Source: Saxidomus purpurata (lineage: Eukaryota; Mollusca; Bivalvia; Venerida; Veneridae). From it: a stretch of 64,000 bases of DNA. The stretch lies in assembly GCA_022818135.1 (NCBI GenBank), contig JAFMSR010000019.1, positions 31,113,679 to 31,177,678 on the forward strand, in the 5' to 3' direction. Both the position numbers and the translations under genes were made by a program. The notes beneath the pieces were generated by a model, which saw only the letters and a list, made by a program, of their open reading frames with translations, searched no databases and had not been told where the DNA came from. Shown here one piece after another: positions 51,501-63,974 of this stretch. Position 1 is the first letter of the stretch; each line of letters begins with the position of its first letter.

Positions 51501-54500
51501 AAATAGAACAGTTTATTCAAATACTTGTCTGCATTGATATAGAAATAACGTACAACACTAAATGTAGGTTGTTTAGGTTTTTAACAATTTGCTCCTAAAG
51601 CGGTTATATATTGTCAGATTATGGTGCATATTTATAAATGGTGGAAGAACATATACAAAAAGAGTATTTAGTCTATTTGAATTCTTATTACAATATAGTT
51701 CTGCACCCTTTAAACAGGCGATTAAAAAGTATAAAATTAACTTCCTAATATGAAGCACCACTTCAAAATTTGTAAATAAATAAACAGCTTTTCCTTACTG
51801 CTAAATGTTTCTTATCAATTTTGTCAATTAGTTATTGTATTGACAAAGCAATACCGGAAGGATAAAGACTTTGTAAAACACATTTATCATTAGATTACGA
51901 CATACGCAATGTATGTCATAGAAAAGTTTGCATTTTCAGTAAGCATTCAGTCAAGTTATTACTCTACTAGTATAATCAATTACACTTGATAATTAACAGA
52001 AGTTGATTACATTTTTAAAAACTGTGCATTTTGTAAGCACAGTAATTCCCCAGTAACGGGTGATAGCATTTCATAACTTTACAATGACATATATGATACA
52101 TTTAACCTTTCTCATATATACATGTAAGTACGTTTTAACCTTTTTGCTACTCTCATTGTTCAGACAATATATACGAGGGGTGATCGAAATGTATAATGTA
52201 TTGCGCTGTTATCCAGGAACAATTTTACATCGATAAATGTACACACGAAAACCTCTATCTACTATCTATACAATGGTATATAGATGTATCGTGTGAATAA
52301 TTGGTTTGTATAGTTTTTGTAATTTCAATATAGGCAGTCGTTGACCACTATTGTACAAATGGCTGAAAAACAAATAGTAAAAACTGAGGAATTGTGCACT
52401 TACATAAAAGTTCGCAGTAAAATCATTCATTTTCTAAAGATATTTTTGACAAATTACTCGTGTTCACGCGTCAGCTAAGATGTCTTATTAGACGATTCGT
52501 AGATGGAAACAAAAAAATGATTATAGAATAGAGTCTTTTGAACATGCAGCACGATCAAAAGACAGCAACGGGTGAAACAATCATGTCAAAAATAAGAAGA
52601 ATTCTTCAAAATGATACCAGATATACATCGCGTGATTTTATATATACGACCGAAATGGGGAAAAGGCCAATAATTGCCAAATTTTTTTAAAGTTCAAGGA
52701 CGGTTTTGTATGCTATAATATTCTTCTCTTGAAGGCATATCAATACAGGTATCAGTAAAATTAACAAATATGTGACTAGACGGGATAACATTGGTTTAGT
52801 AATAAAACAAAGGAAAATTACTACATCTACGAGAAACATCGCCCAGTTGCAGGCTACAAACATGTTCGGCTGTTGCATGACAATGGTTCAGCGCACACCT
52901 CTTACATAGTAACACCATTTTTAAAGTCGGATAAAGTTAATGTGCTACCACATCCTCCTTTTTCCAGATTAAAATAAATTCTTCTCTGGTCGTAGAATTG
53001 GTAGCGACATGCTATCAGTTCTGTCGTTTACCAGTACCTTCGTACTATACCTAAATCAGCCTATCGTGACCTATCCGGCAATGGACCCAAAGACGAATAT
53101 TGTGCATTTTTAGCAACGGGGAGTACTTTGAGGGTATAAAATGAAGAAACTCGCGATTAAGTCAGACTTGAATATTACAATGTACAATACGCAATACATA
53201 TCGAACTCCCCTCGTAGTTAGAAATTATACATACGTCCAACTATCTGAAAATGCATAATTCCTATTTCCGTCGTACGAAACTGTTACATTATCCCTATGC
53301 AGAAGGTCATTTGTTCTATCTCCATCGAAATATCCACATAAACCGACAACGTTGCGAAAGTCTTTAGCCGCCATATATATGTCGATGTTCATTGTATCGC
53401 TCCATGTATGGAGAAATACGTCGACTATTGTACCAATAGGTAACGTGAACTGCAAATTGTGTAGACAGTCTCGAAATATAAACGAGAAAATATAAATCAG
53501 GTATGTAAAAGGAATTCTAATTATATAATTTTTTATAGTATTTTGATCAGTTATAAGGCATGTTATTCTCTTAATTCTATTTATCGACTGCATACGGCTT
53601 AAAAACGAAACATTCTTTACATGTACTCATTCATCGGCTATTTTATATTGCCTACTGGGACAAAAGTGATAATAGTAATCTGTCCAATTTCTATAAATTT
53701 GAATCGACCAGAAACCATCAAAATATCCTTATTACGAACCTTCCAACTTTGAATGAACACAACTTAAAATAAGTTACACTCGAGTCTAGATCTATGACTA
53801 TTTAAAGGATTTTTATTGTTAGAGCGAAAAGAATAATCAGTACAAAATAACACAAACCTTGTAGTAATAGTCATTTTGTTTTACAATGTCAATTATGCCT
53901 CCGTCATCTTTTCGTATATAGTCAAATGTGAAATTGCTGTCATGACATTTATTGATTACGAAAGCATCAGCACCAACCCTGATTGCAATACCACAAGCAC
54001 AAACTGGTCCACTATGCCAATTAGGAGAGCAGTATCTAGCTGATTGCTGAATCTAAAGTGATTTATCAACCCGGTAGGAAAATTATTACGATGAATACTT
54101 ATATTAGAAAATGATAAGGTGTCCGTTACTTAAATAATGTCTTTCTTTACTGTTAAACTGTCAAAATTATGACATTTTGACACATGACCGTAAAATATTC
54201 AGAATAGATAACTATCAATCAGTTAACGCAGACAGTATGTAACAGGGTAATTGTGAATCAATAAAAATATGTTACATGTTTTTTAATTACTCTTTATATA
54301 TACAGTCAAACCTCTCGAAACAACACCTCCGAAGAGGAAAAACCTCTCTACAAAGACAGATGTTTTATTTCACAAAGCTGTTATATCTGAACAAATTAGC
54401 CTCCCGAGAGCAACAACCTCCCCACATCAAACAAAAATTGATATTCCCTTTGGTGCTGTTGTGGAGAGGTTGGACTGTACTGATCTGATTGTGAAATATA

Positions 54501-57500
54501 ACAATGTGTTAAACTCTAATGCTATTTGATTGCATAATGCAACTTGTATCGTTTATTCTTTACTGGATGCAACAACTAAATAACAATATTTTGCAATCAT
54601 TCCGATCGTCAGTGTTTACATTCTTTTAGTTGACATCTAATCAAAATAGCAACCTTGCAGTATATGGTTACATTGCTAATACACCTTTGTATGTTAACGA
54701 GATTATATACAAGAGCATGATAAAAATTTCTTTCAATATCAGTGCTTTTTTACTTACCTCGGTTTGATGCACTTCATTTAAGTACAGCATCCCATCATTT
54801 TCTTTCTGCATTTCGAAGTGTCTAAAACAGTGGCAATTTAAAAATATAATTACTATTCATTTCTTAACTTTCAAGAAAGTTGGTTAGATATTCTTGCAAC
54901 GGACCTACAAGTATCAGCATCAATCTAATTGATAAGAATTGTGCCACTGTTATATATATATATAGAATGTATATATATTTTACATTAAGCTGCTCATTCA
55001 AAGTTGAAGTATATATTTAGAACAAAAGAGAAACATTTCTTCCACACAACGAATTCGGATCTCAAATATTGCGTTAATGTTTAAACGAAACTTACAAAAC
55101 AAAATATAAATTTTGGCTTTTTCACTTTATTCTAAAGGATTTGCAACGCTTTAAATCAATTTATTGTTCATATGTTAATGTTTCAATTTGTAAGAATCGT
55201 AATACTCATGTTTGACACATATAAATTGTTTAAATCTGTCTAGACTCTTAATCTGAGTAAAATCCCTAGAATGGCCTGTACAGTCTTTTCTTTGCAATGA
55301 AGTTGTACTAATTTTCTTCAAGCGAGTTATTTCGATTGAACATCTGTCACTATCTGTACTCCCCCCCCCACCCCATTTAAACCTGAAAGACATTTGCTTG
55401 CTGCGCAAACACTGTGGAAAAAACGCTCAAGACGATAATTTGTACCGCGACGTCAACTTTTCGACTATTTTTGCATTAAGGCTCTGAATCTCTAATGTGC
55501 ATATGCTCTGAAAAGACACGCGATGATTAAATGGGAGATAGTGACAGATTAATTCATCCTTGTTCAATGTAATGCTTAGGTACATAAGCGTGCATTCAGT
55601 TAAATAATTTTTGGCAATAATGACATTCTTATTTTTGTTTCAGGGATCTATAATTAGTATCCATCAATTTGGCAAATTATTTCTTTTAAGTAGATCAAAA
55701 GATACAAAATTTGTAAGACATGACTTACAGTCCATCTGACGTCTTATGGTGAGGGTCAACGTGCGAATAACATTTTTTGTTCCAATGTCTCCCATTGTCC
55801 TTTACATCAACCTTTGTAGGACAACAAACGACTCCAATTATGGTATGGTATGAAATTAAATTTAAACCGGAGATATATTTCTTTATACAAAATCAATATC
55901 AGTGTTGGAAAAATGTGTTTCAATAAAATCTTTAAGTGTTTTTAAATTTATATTTATCTGTACTTTCAGCTACAAGGAAAAAATACTGACGTTTGGTCAT
56001 TTTAAGGGAAAGGTTTTGTTCGTTCAACTTAAGTGTAGAGTACTTACTTGAACAGCGCCAACAATCTGAAACATATATCAAAATATTTCAGTTGGATGTT
56101 CTAGAAAAGTATAAATTGAGTGCTTAAGTTTATTCCAAGATAAAACAATTGATCTTCACAATTGAAGACCATTCCGAACATGTTTATGTAAAAATATGAT
56201 ATGACTGGAAAGACGTTTTCACGGAAATCTACTAGAATTTGGTATTGAGCTCTATAACTGTCTACCGGTGCAGCTCTTTACCTACATACTTAACAAACAC
56301 TGTCTACCAGTAGGACTTCTATTTAATACTCAATTAAACACACTTAAGAAAGATTCTTAATAAGATTACATGGTAAATGTGGTAAAGAAATGCTATAAAA
56401 GCGAATACAACTTCCATTTATATAATATGATTAAACTTAAAATGATACAATACTTCCGTTATAACGGTCTTTTGATTGGTGCCTCCTGTACTGTGTGTAA
56501 CAAACATTTCTAGGTCGAATTTCGTTTTATCATCATAGTCATTATCGACAGTAGAAAGTTTGAATTCGTATTTTCTACTTGTCGTTTCTTCTCCTTTCTT
56601 TAAGCTCTAAATATAAAAGTAACGTAAGGTAAAATCATCTAGTATTTGTCTTGTAGAGAACAAAACTTTGCCTGATTATCATGCCTAATATACGTACAGT
56701 ATAGTCTTCATGAATATAATGTTATTGATCAAGTGATTTCATATTGGCCATGTTATTTGTCCGAGGGTGGTCGTATTGGCCCAAGGCCGAAGGCCGAGGG
56801 CCAATACGACTGCCCGAGGACAAATAACAAGGCCAATTATGAAATCACTTGATTAATGATAATTTTATTATTCAACTTTTCAGTATTGGCTAAATAAACA
56901 AGAAAATAAACAGAATCTAACATGTTCATGAGTTGTGGATAAGGAAATCCCACACAAGGGTTGAGATACGTCACAAAAATGAGACTCTCCCGAGGGTGAG
57001 ATTTCCTTATCCACAACTCAATGGACATGGTAGATTTATTTTATCACCGTTTGAATCGCATTTTCACACAAGTAAGAAGAAATAAGTATACAGGATCGGA
57101 ATGAAAAAATGAAAATCAACTTTTTCTCGAATTTTTCTTCAAAACTGTTATGGATGGATAGAAAATGATCTAACTAAGAAAATGAATACCCATAACCCTA
57201 TGTTTATTTCAAAAATGAAAATTTTACAGTCATTTTTCGATATCAGCATGAGTCTTAAAACAAAATGGCGTCGTTTAAAAATCTAACGGAAGTGACTTCT
57301 CCGTATTGGCCATCTCTTTTAAACCAATCAGAATGCTTGAATTTCATATTGGCCCTGCTTTTCTCGTATTGGCCCTGCTTTTCTCATATTGGCTCAGTTA
57401 TGCTTTGTATTAGCTCTACCTGTTTCATATCATGTGTGCAATTGATCTAATACAGAGTGTAATATTGTAAAGTTGAATAATAATGTACTATATTGCTATG

Positions 57501-60500
57501 CAAAACCAAAGGGAAAGTTCCTTGGGAAAGACATATTGACCAATCTTTGGCTTAGCTGCGTGTTATTCGCTCTAGACCTGGTTGCATAATAAATCAGAAT
57601 TTGTTTGAAAAGCTTGAATGATCGACCATTGATTATCACGAAATTAAATTGAGCAAAACAGTTACAATATTCAAGTGAAATTATCATATTTAAAGTCAAT
57701 TAGTACTGTATGTTCAGCTACATACATGAAAATATACCTTCACAGCTATAGACGATTTACCAGGATCATCGCGATTCTGTGCTCGGATGGTGCCAGCGCA
57801 AGTATCCAGATTGTAGAATGGGTCTACAAGCGATAGCTCTTCAAAGCACTGAGGCGTCTCGTCGTCGAAGTAATAACAACCTAATGGAATTGTCTGCTCT
57901 ATTGAAACAGTGGCTAACCCGCTCTTACTCAATGAAATGGAACCATCGGAAAGCTGTCGCAAAAATGTATGACAAAGTAAACATCATGTCTTTAAATGGT
58001 TGTATTTAAGTTGAACAAAAGCTGAAACAAAGAATGTATAATGGACATTTTAGTCGTGACCAGGAACAGACAGCCATACAAAAAGACAATAGTCCTTCCT
58101 GTACTTTCGTTTCGCAACACAGTAAGCTTTTTGAACTTAAGTGACAATGAAGTTTTAGGCGCTACGTCCCGTAGTATGAAATGAACATGTACACGTATAT
58201 ATTATGTACACAGAAATATTCTAATCGCAGAAACAGTTTTAAAACTTTCAAATACATCAATCCAAAAGAAAGAACTGAAGTTACTTAAGAGTTGCAAATC
58301 TAAGGGTAAAAAGATAATAATCAAAGCAAATGTCAGACCGTGACAGGTATATTTTTGTTGTATTTTGGGCGTCTATTAAAATGACATCACAAATGATTGC
58401 TACTTATTGTTTAGTCAATCTAGACTAACCGAATATTTCCAGATGTTCACAGTTGTGCATTAACGTAGAGCATTCTTAAATTGACTGCATATCTATATCG
58501 ATAGTTCTACTAAAGGCACATGTCGTACACACACAAGCACCTTTTCTACTTTATTAGGTCTTTTGAAGCGACACCAATAATTGTTACTGACTATTGGTTT
58601 ATGGTTTGGATACTAAGAAAATATTTACAGTCATGCACAGCCAGAAGTTCTGATAGAGAATTCGACATTATAGGTTGTGAGCCCTAAGTGCGACCTTGAC
58701 CTTCGAGGTTTGTAATTGTGTTTGGTGCATGACAGGCTTGATTGAGAGCAACACTTGTATGAAAATATTTTTAAAATCAGTGTATTCAAGTCATGCAGAT
58801 GTAAAAGCCTGGAAACGAAGTTTTGGCACAATTATAGCCTTTTACCGCATGTTCAAGCCTACGACACGTCCTTCTGTTATTCGCAACAACTGTGTGAAGA
58901 TGAATTCATACAGGCGATACAGCTCTAATATGAAGTTCTAACGGACTCACTGACATACTAACTAACTGACTAACAACGGATGGATGCGAGCAAAACTTTA
59001 GTCCCAATCGGTCTCTGAACGGTTAGAGATTTACAAAGATTGTAGCACTCAAGTGATAGCCAGTGAACCCTCTCACTGGCAACTTTTAAATGCGATAATT
59101 AATAGTTCTAACATGACTCACGATTTTGTCTCTATAAACAAAGAAATGAATAATTATTAAGTTTTGACAATATGACGTCACAAGTGATGTCATTTTCTGG
59201 CGCAGGATGTTAAATAAATATCCGCGTTAATTAGACGATGGACACCGCTGGAAAGTAGATTCATATTATTTTAAAAGTTGTGTTACATCTATTTGAGTGT
59301 AATGTAAGTATACTTTCCAGCCAGCATAGAATACGTCACTGAGCGATTCGTTGAACTGGTTCCCGGACATTGCAATTACCCCGCACTGTACCTTTAGAAT
59401 AAATAAATAAGTTAGAACACAAATTAGCCCTAAAGATAAATATGACAGCTTGTTTTCTTTTGTTTGAAGAGATTTCGTCATTTCTAAATAAAACTGTTTA
59501 GTTATAATAAAACAAACAAATTACATAGACTTTTATAAAGCATGAAACAATGTCGTAGGAAAGTCATACTTCATAACCAGGTGAAAGATCCGTCAAATAA
59601 TTCTCCCTAAAAACAAGATCATCTGACTGAGAAGAAGGGCCTGTTTGCAGTTGCCATGTGCCGTTGATGTACCTGAATAATTTAACAATGAAACATGATA
59701 TTGTTTTTTTTAATGGCATCAGTATTTCCCACTCAACCACAAATTTGCGCACTGTAGACAGTTAGTTAATGTTATTTAAGTTATGAGAGTCATGCCCGTT
59801 CAGCCTTCTATGTCATTGTGATTCTACAAATGATTCAGTACTTCATCGTAATTTGTAAGGTAAAGCTCCATGCTGTAAGAATCATAAAATTAGAAAAAGT
59901 ACAATGTCAGATAATATCTTGCATTTTGCTGGGTAAAACTTTTATTATCATATGTGACAAAATTACCAGTTTATTTTATACGAATATCCATCTACCATTT
60001 CGAAAGAACACCTGTATTGCAGAAAAGGAGTGAATGTCTTTCTTGTTACACCATCAATAGTAACAATATCAACGTCGTGTCGTATTTCCGGGTTGGCAAA
60101 TATATTGTTTTTATGAACTGAAACGGGAAATACTACCGTTAGAAAATATAGAATCATTCCATCCTACACCGTTAACTTTGTATGTATAAGTTACCTTCAA
60201 ACAGTTTGATCATAAAATAATTTGTATACTTTTACTTAAATAAAGTTATAAAGAAAAGAAACCTCCAACATATCTCAAAGATAATCCGTTTTTATTCGTA
60301 TATTGTCAAATTTGCAACTCGATATCATCTTCAAGATATCTTGAAATGGTCTTATCACATAATTTATATTTATGCCATTTTCGTTTTTCAGATTTAGTTC
60401 ATTTACATCCGTGTCCACGCAAAGCTTTAAAAGAATAGTTGCTAATCCAAATGGACGCAAGAGAAAATCAAATGTCAGCGCCGGTGAAAAGAAATCAAAT

Positions 60501-63500
60501 TATTTCGCAATTTTGTGTTCAAGTTTCAAAAAGAAAATATTGTTCGTTATTACGACACATAAAAACAGAAATAGAATATTGTGTTTCTTATTAACTACAA
60601 CAACTTAACAATATCAAAGTAATATTATTCCTGTTATCCGAATGTAGGAAACATTACACTTAATTGACAAAAAAATGCTGACAAGATATCGTTAACAGGC
60701 ACTACAGTACGTTATTATTTTCAAGAGCAGGTATTAAATGAAATATCAATCGGCGTTACATCACTTTATCACACAGGTGGTGATATGCCCGTAATAGTAT
60801 GCTTAAAGCTGCTATCTCACAGATTTGTTGAAAAGTGTATTTATTTATTTTCTTGAAAAACATCTTTAGTACTTCCGTAATTCGTAACTATTCATTAATT
60901 TCGTTTCGTTTCAAAATTAATTGTTCGTGCAATAAATATAGAACACAATTACGATGTGACGGCAAAAATATTTTGAACCACATGTAAATTATATACTATG
61001 CAGTTAAAGACATTTTGATACATCTTATGAAGTATCTACCTTTCTATTTTGACATTTTCTGTGTTAATATAAAGAAATCTAATATTCAGAAAAGTTTTAC
61101 GAAATAGTTTGTTACATGTAACATAAATGCTCATATATCATCTTTTGATATTGAACCAAGTATTAAGGGATATTTACTTGTAAGTACAATTACATATATA
61201 TTAAATGACACTACGCTATTGTACTCGAGTGAAACTGGTTGGCAAATAAAAATCAAAGTCCTCTGTAGTGTCGTTTATTTTTGTATATTTTATTATTATT
61301 TATTCCGGCATGTTTTTTAACATTTTACACGTAGCTTACCTTTCTCCTTTGATAAATAAAGTACTCATATTAAGTGTAGGATAGATTGCTCCATTTAAGC
61401 TGAGCACAGAACCCTTTTATCAGATGAACCAATTTAACCAATAACTACAATAACCGCCTGCATAAAACAAAACGAAAACCTGTGACATGTATTACTTACT
61501 AAAACAAAACTGTTCAAGCCACCAATGTTCCATGAAAGATAAGTCAAATTGGATTTCTCCATTGCAAGCCCTGGCGTAAACATAATTATGGCAATTTCCC
61601 TCTTGATCGTAATCCATCATAAAGTAACTACCATCATCGTAATTATAATACACGTAGCAATAAGCAAGCCTGACAGGGGTTTCAGTTATCGTCTCTGGAA
61701 CAGGTTCTACAAAAATAAAAGTTTGACAATTTACAATATTTTGTATACATATATGATGTGGATGTAAATGATTTAATAATATTGTTTACAGTTTTTATTG
61801 TAAAAATATAATGTTCTATAACAAAACGCAATGTCATCAAATCTAAATGGTACATACATGTACAATCATCGTCGTATAATAAATATTGTTTAAACTAATC
61901 ATCGTCGTCGTATGTACAATAAATCAAGTTATACTACAGTTTGTACATTTATTATCTTTATCTTTACAAATTTCAATTTCTTAATTATTAACGTGTACAT
62001 TTTTCTGTATTATTGAGTCTTAGAGGTAAAAAGTAATAAATTGGAAGTGTCGTTCGCACAGAGTACGTATCCTGAGATTTAAAATATCAACAATAAGAAA
62101 GAATAAGAAACCTTGAAGGACATATCCCGAACCATATCGAAAACATTCATCGACTTCAGTTTCTAAGTCTTCAGTTGAAGGAAAAACATATTGTTTCCCA
62201 TTGATAAATCCATTATACCACCCACGTTTAACATCTCCATCACTAAAGTTTAAGAAATTGCCGTGTACATTCCCAGCAGAATACAACACATCTGGGTCAG
62301 AGCACGCTGTAAGCAAAGGCAATACGTTTAGATAAAACAACGAGATAAACCAATAGTTAAATAGATAATAGTGTTAGAACACCAAGTCTTGTCAACTAAT
62401 CTTAAATATTCCTGTTTTCCTTAGGACAAACCGTTTGCTGAAAGAAAACTTAAAGACTTTTGTTTTCCCTTGATCTGCCAATAGAAAGCTGTCAAATCGT
62501 TTCCGGCTTTTTAAAGTGCCTGATACTATTTTGTTGGACTTTTGACACTTATATATGATTTTTACATCTGTGATAAACATGTTATGGCATGGACCTATAT
62601 ACACATATTTATATAAAGGTCCGTGGTTATGGCACTGATTTTAGCTCGACTATTCGAAGAATATTGAGAGTTATTGTTGTCTCCTAAGCGTTTGCGTCGA
62701 TGCTGGCATCCGCGTTGATTATTGCTTTAGAGTTTAGACAGTTCAATATCTCAAATATTATCAAAGGGTATTGACATGAAACTTAAAATACTTTCAGCTA
62801 TCCCTGAAGGATATCTGTTCGTTATTGAGAGGCGGTCACCGACTAAGTTGATGTAATTTTGTATTCCGTAAATATGTGCATATTTGTACTTTTAATATTT
62901 TATTTGAATACGCTAACCATAAAAAAGAATGCAAACTTACTGTCTCTATATATGGGATCTGAAAGAATAAATAATTGAAAAATATAACTCAAGTGAAATT
63001 GTGCTTCAAGTAAGACAACAAATTAAATCTTAATAAGTTAAACGTTAATTTGTATTTCCATGTCAATTATTAAGTGTCATTTGCGCTCGAATTCAAGAGT
63101 TAGCTTGAAATGGGTAAGCGGTTGTGGCAAAATATCTATAAAGACATGTTTTTACACCTGTGAACCCTCAAATAACGATATCTACAATTGCATTACCTCT
63201 TACAGAGAAACAAATGTAAAGAATAATAGTATCAATTATACCAAGGCAAGTGTATTGATTCAATGTGTCAAGATTGTCCTCATCGTTCCTTGTAAAGCTA
63301 TAAAGCAAATCTCCATTGCATTTTCTTACTTCAACTTCCATATTCCACTGACATAATCCATCTCTATTCAGATTACACGCATCGAGTTTAATAACGTCGT
63401 TACCAATATTTCCTATCTCTGGATGTTTCTCTGTAAAAAAATATGTTATTCGGGATTACAACATAAAATATGTTTATACTAGATCGATACGATTGAAATA

Positions 63501-63871
63501 ACTGAATGGCGATGATGTATAAATGCATATTATCCAATTGATGTAAGTTATTACATTCATTACTATTCTATACTTGCGTGGGTGATTTCATTTTGAATCA
63601 TTTCGATGCCATTTTATAAATATTCTAACTAACTGTGTAACAAAACAATTCGTGTTACTTTACGTACCTAATAGTACGATCAAACCGTCAGCCCAAGTTG
63701 TAAAACACTTGTAATCCAGATTATCCTTTGTCGGTATTTGTGAATGACCTCCCCAGAAGGTCATATTGTGCCAGGTAGAATGTTCGCCGGCATTGTTTGA
63801 CCAAACGTACCATAGGTAATTATGGGGGTTATGTGTTTCGTATGTGTAAGGCTGAATGTCCTCACATGAAT
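45639..63871 (-). CDS. VWDE-like type I membrane protein (VWD and EGF domains), 5' end off the window
   Basis: Twenty-three exons on the minus strand: 63668-63871, 63242-63430, 62941-62958, 62112-62306, 61500-61706, 59967-60117, 59570-59672, 59314-59391, 57738-57953, 56454-56606, 56048-56065, 55729-55880, 54758-54821, 53858-54052, 53235-53449, 51171-51390, 50402-50548, 49522-49696, 48835-49022, 48267-48527, 47612-47723, 46658-46796 and 45639-45867. All have GT-AG borders and phases close throughout, giving about 1208 residues. Order of parts: Cys-rich N-terminal modules, an Ig/sushi-like module (YRCSFEMVDGYSYKINW), a VWD domain (VCACGIAIRVGADAF to GLCGYFDGD), a basic linker, an EGF-like domain, Cys-rich modules, one membrane helix and a short tail. 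This order up to the EGF resembles vertebrate VWDE, an extracellular protein; function here is unknown. No signal peptide is in view. Confidence 0.88.
47845..47950 (-). mobile_element. SINE fragment, family 3
   Basis: Shares aattcatctaaccaccattccttgg..gaaccagtaccttat and the following tctttcagtgac word with the copy at 35125-35320, in the same orientation. Lies in the intron between exons 48267-48527 and 47612-47723. Confidence 0.5.
48835..51390 (-). other. Basic linker, Cys module and EGF-like domain of the VWDE-like protein
   Basis: Exon 51171-51390 encodes a basic, disordered linker with PRRKRRS and, across the next junction, SRTKRS, both furin-like. Exon 50402-50548 carries a two-cysteine module (SICNASIY, EQCVFDLT). 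The EGF-like domain is split between 49522-49696 (ICLNNCSQNGVCTESG) and 48835-49022 (ICECNGLYWGPDC); its six cysteines have the C-x3-C-x5-C...C-x-C-x8-C spacing of EGF. The same exon goes on with CDTDDGDDCACHQI, an acidic segment. Confidence 0.8.
52172..53216 (+). mobile_element. Inactive mariner-like transposon in a VWDE-like intron
   Basis: About 1045 bp with terminal inverted repeats: it opens tacgaggggtgatcgaaatg and ends catatcgaactcccctcgta. Between them, broken plus-strand frames resemble mariner transposase. A helix-turn-helix piece (TIRRWKQKN, about 52490-52520) is seen, and later LLHDNGSAHTS and VLPHPPFSRLK (about 52870-52975), which match the family's second catalytic Asp region. 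Stops and frameshifts break it into pieces, and the first catalytic Asp region was not found, so it is a dead copy. It lies in the intron between exons 53235-53449 and 51171-51390, opposite to the gene. Confidence 0.85.
54303..54477. mobile_element. 175-bp MITE with CAGTCAAACC ends
   Basis: Flanked on both sides by TA; begins cagtcaaacctctcgaaaca and ends gttgtggagaggttggactg, giving imperfect 16-18-nt inverted ends. The ends are related in form to the 186-bp family but the interior differs. It lies in a VWDE-like intron (between 54758-54821 and 53858-54052). Confidence 0.75.
56723..56857. repeat. Large hairpin with 60-nt arms
   Basis: attgatcaagtgatttcata..tattggccc (56723-56782) pairs with gggccaata..tatgaaatcacttgattaat (56798-56857), with about a 15-nt loop (aaggccgaaggccga). 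A few mismatches only. It lies in the VWDE-like intron between 57738-57953 and 56454-56606. Confidence 0.9.
56866..57483. mobile_element. 618-bp element with 15-nt inverted ends
   Basis: The ends are perfect inverted repeats: ttattattcaacttt at 56866-56880 and its complement at 57469-57483. Inside is a second hairpin (56921-56950 with 57000-57029, around agttgtggataaggaaatc) and several tattggccctgcttttctc repeats near 57345-57390. It abuts the 60-nt hairpin and shares its tattggcc word, so both may be parts of one composite element. Confidence 0.65.
59314..63871 (-). other. N-terminal part of the VWDE-like protein: Cys-rich and Ig/sushi-like modules
   Basis: Exons 63668-63871 and 63242-63430 form a module with paired cysteines (ADGLIVLLEKHPEIGN, KLDACNLNRDGLCQW). 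An 18-nt exon (62941-62958) adds PIYRD between YTCLD and TCSDPD. Exons 62112-62306 and 61500-61706 hold VKRGWYNGFINGKQYVFP, faintly like the GWYRF region of vertebrate VWDE, and YCYVYYNYDDGSYFMMDY. Exons 59967-60117, 59570-59672 and 59314-59391 together give one module with the RCSF...YKINWYING...EVQCGV pattern of a sushi/Ig-like fold. Domain names for the first two modules are uncertain. Confidence 0.65.
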
Positions 63872-63974
63872 CTAATTAAAATGATACAAAATTATTTTCA
63901 GAAATTTACAGACTGTAACGAACGATATAGTATTTTATACACATGTGACATACAAACTCAAATCAGGTAAGTAC

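Larger units (their letters stand above)
53235..57953 (-). other. VWD domain region of the VWDE-like protein
   Basis: Exons 57738-57953 and 56454-56606 precede the domain. Micro-exon 56048-56065 (IVGAVQ) joins exon 55729-55880 (KYISGLNLISYHTIIGVVCC, then PTKVD). The VWD core is in exons 53858-54052 (YCSPNWHSGPVCACGIAIRV, then NKCHDSNFTFDYIRKDDGGI) and 53235-53449 (FTLPIGTIVDVFLHTW, GLCGYFDGDRTNDLLHRDN, SDSWT). The GLCG-x-F-D-G-D signature and the C-A-C-G start are intact, so the domain looks functional. VWD domains mediate calcium-dependent protein-protein association outside the cell. Confidence 0.85.
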
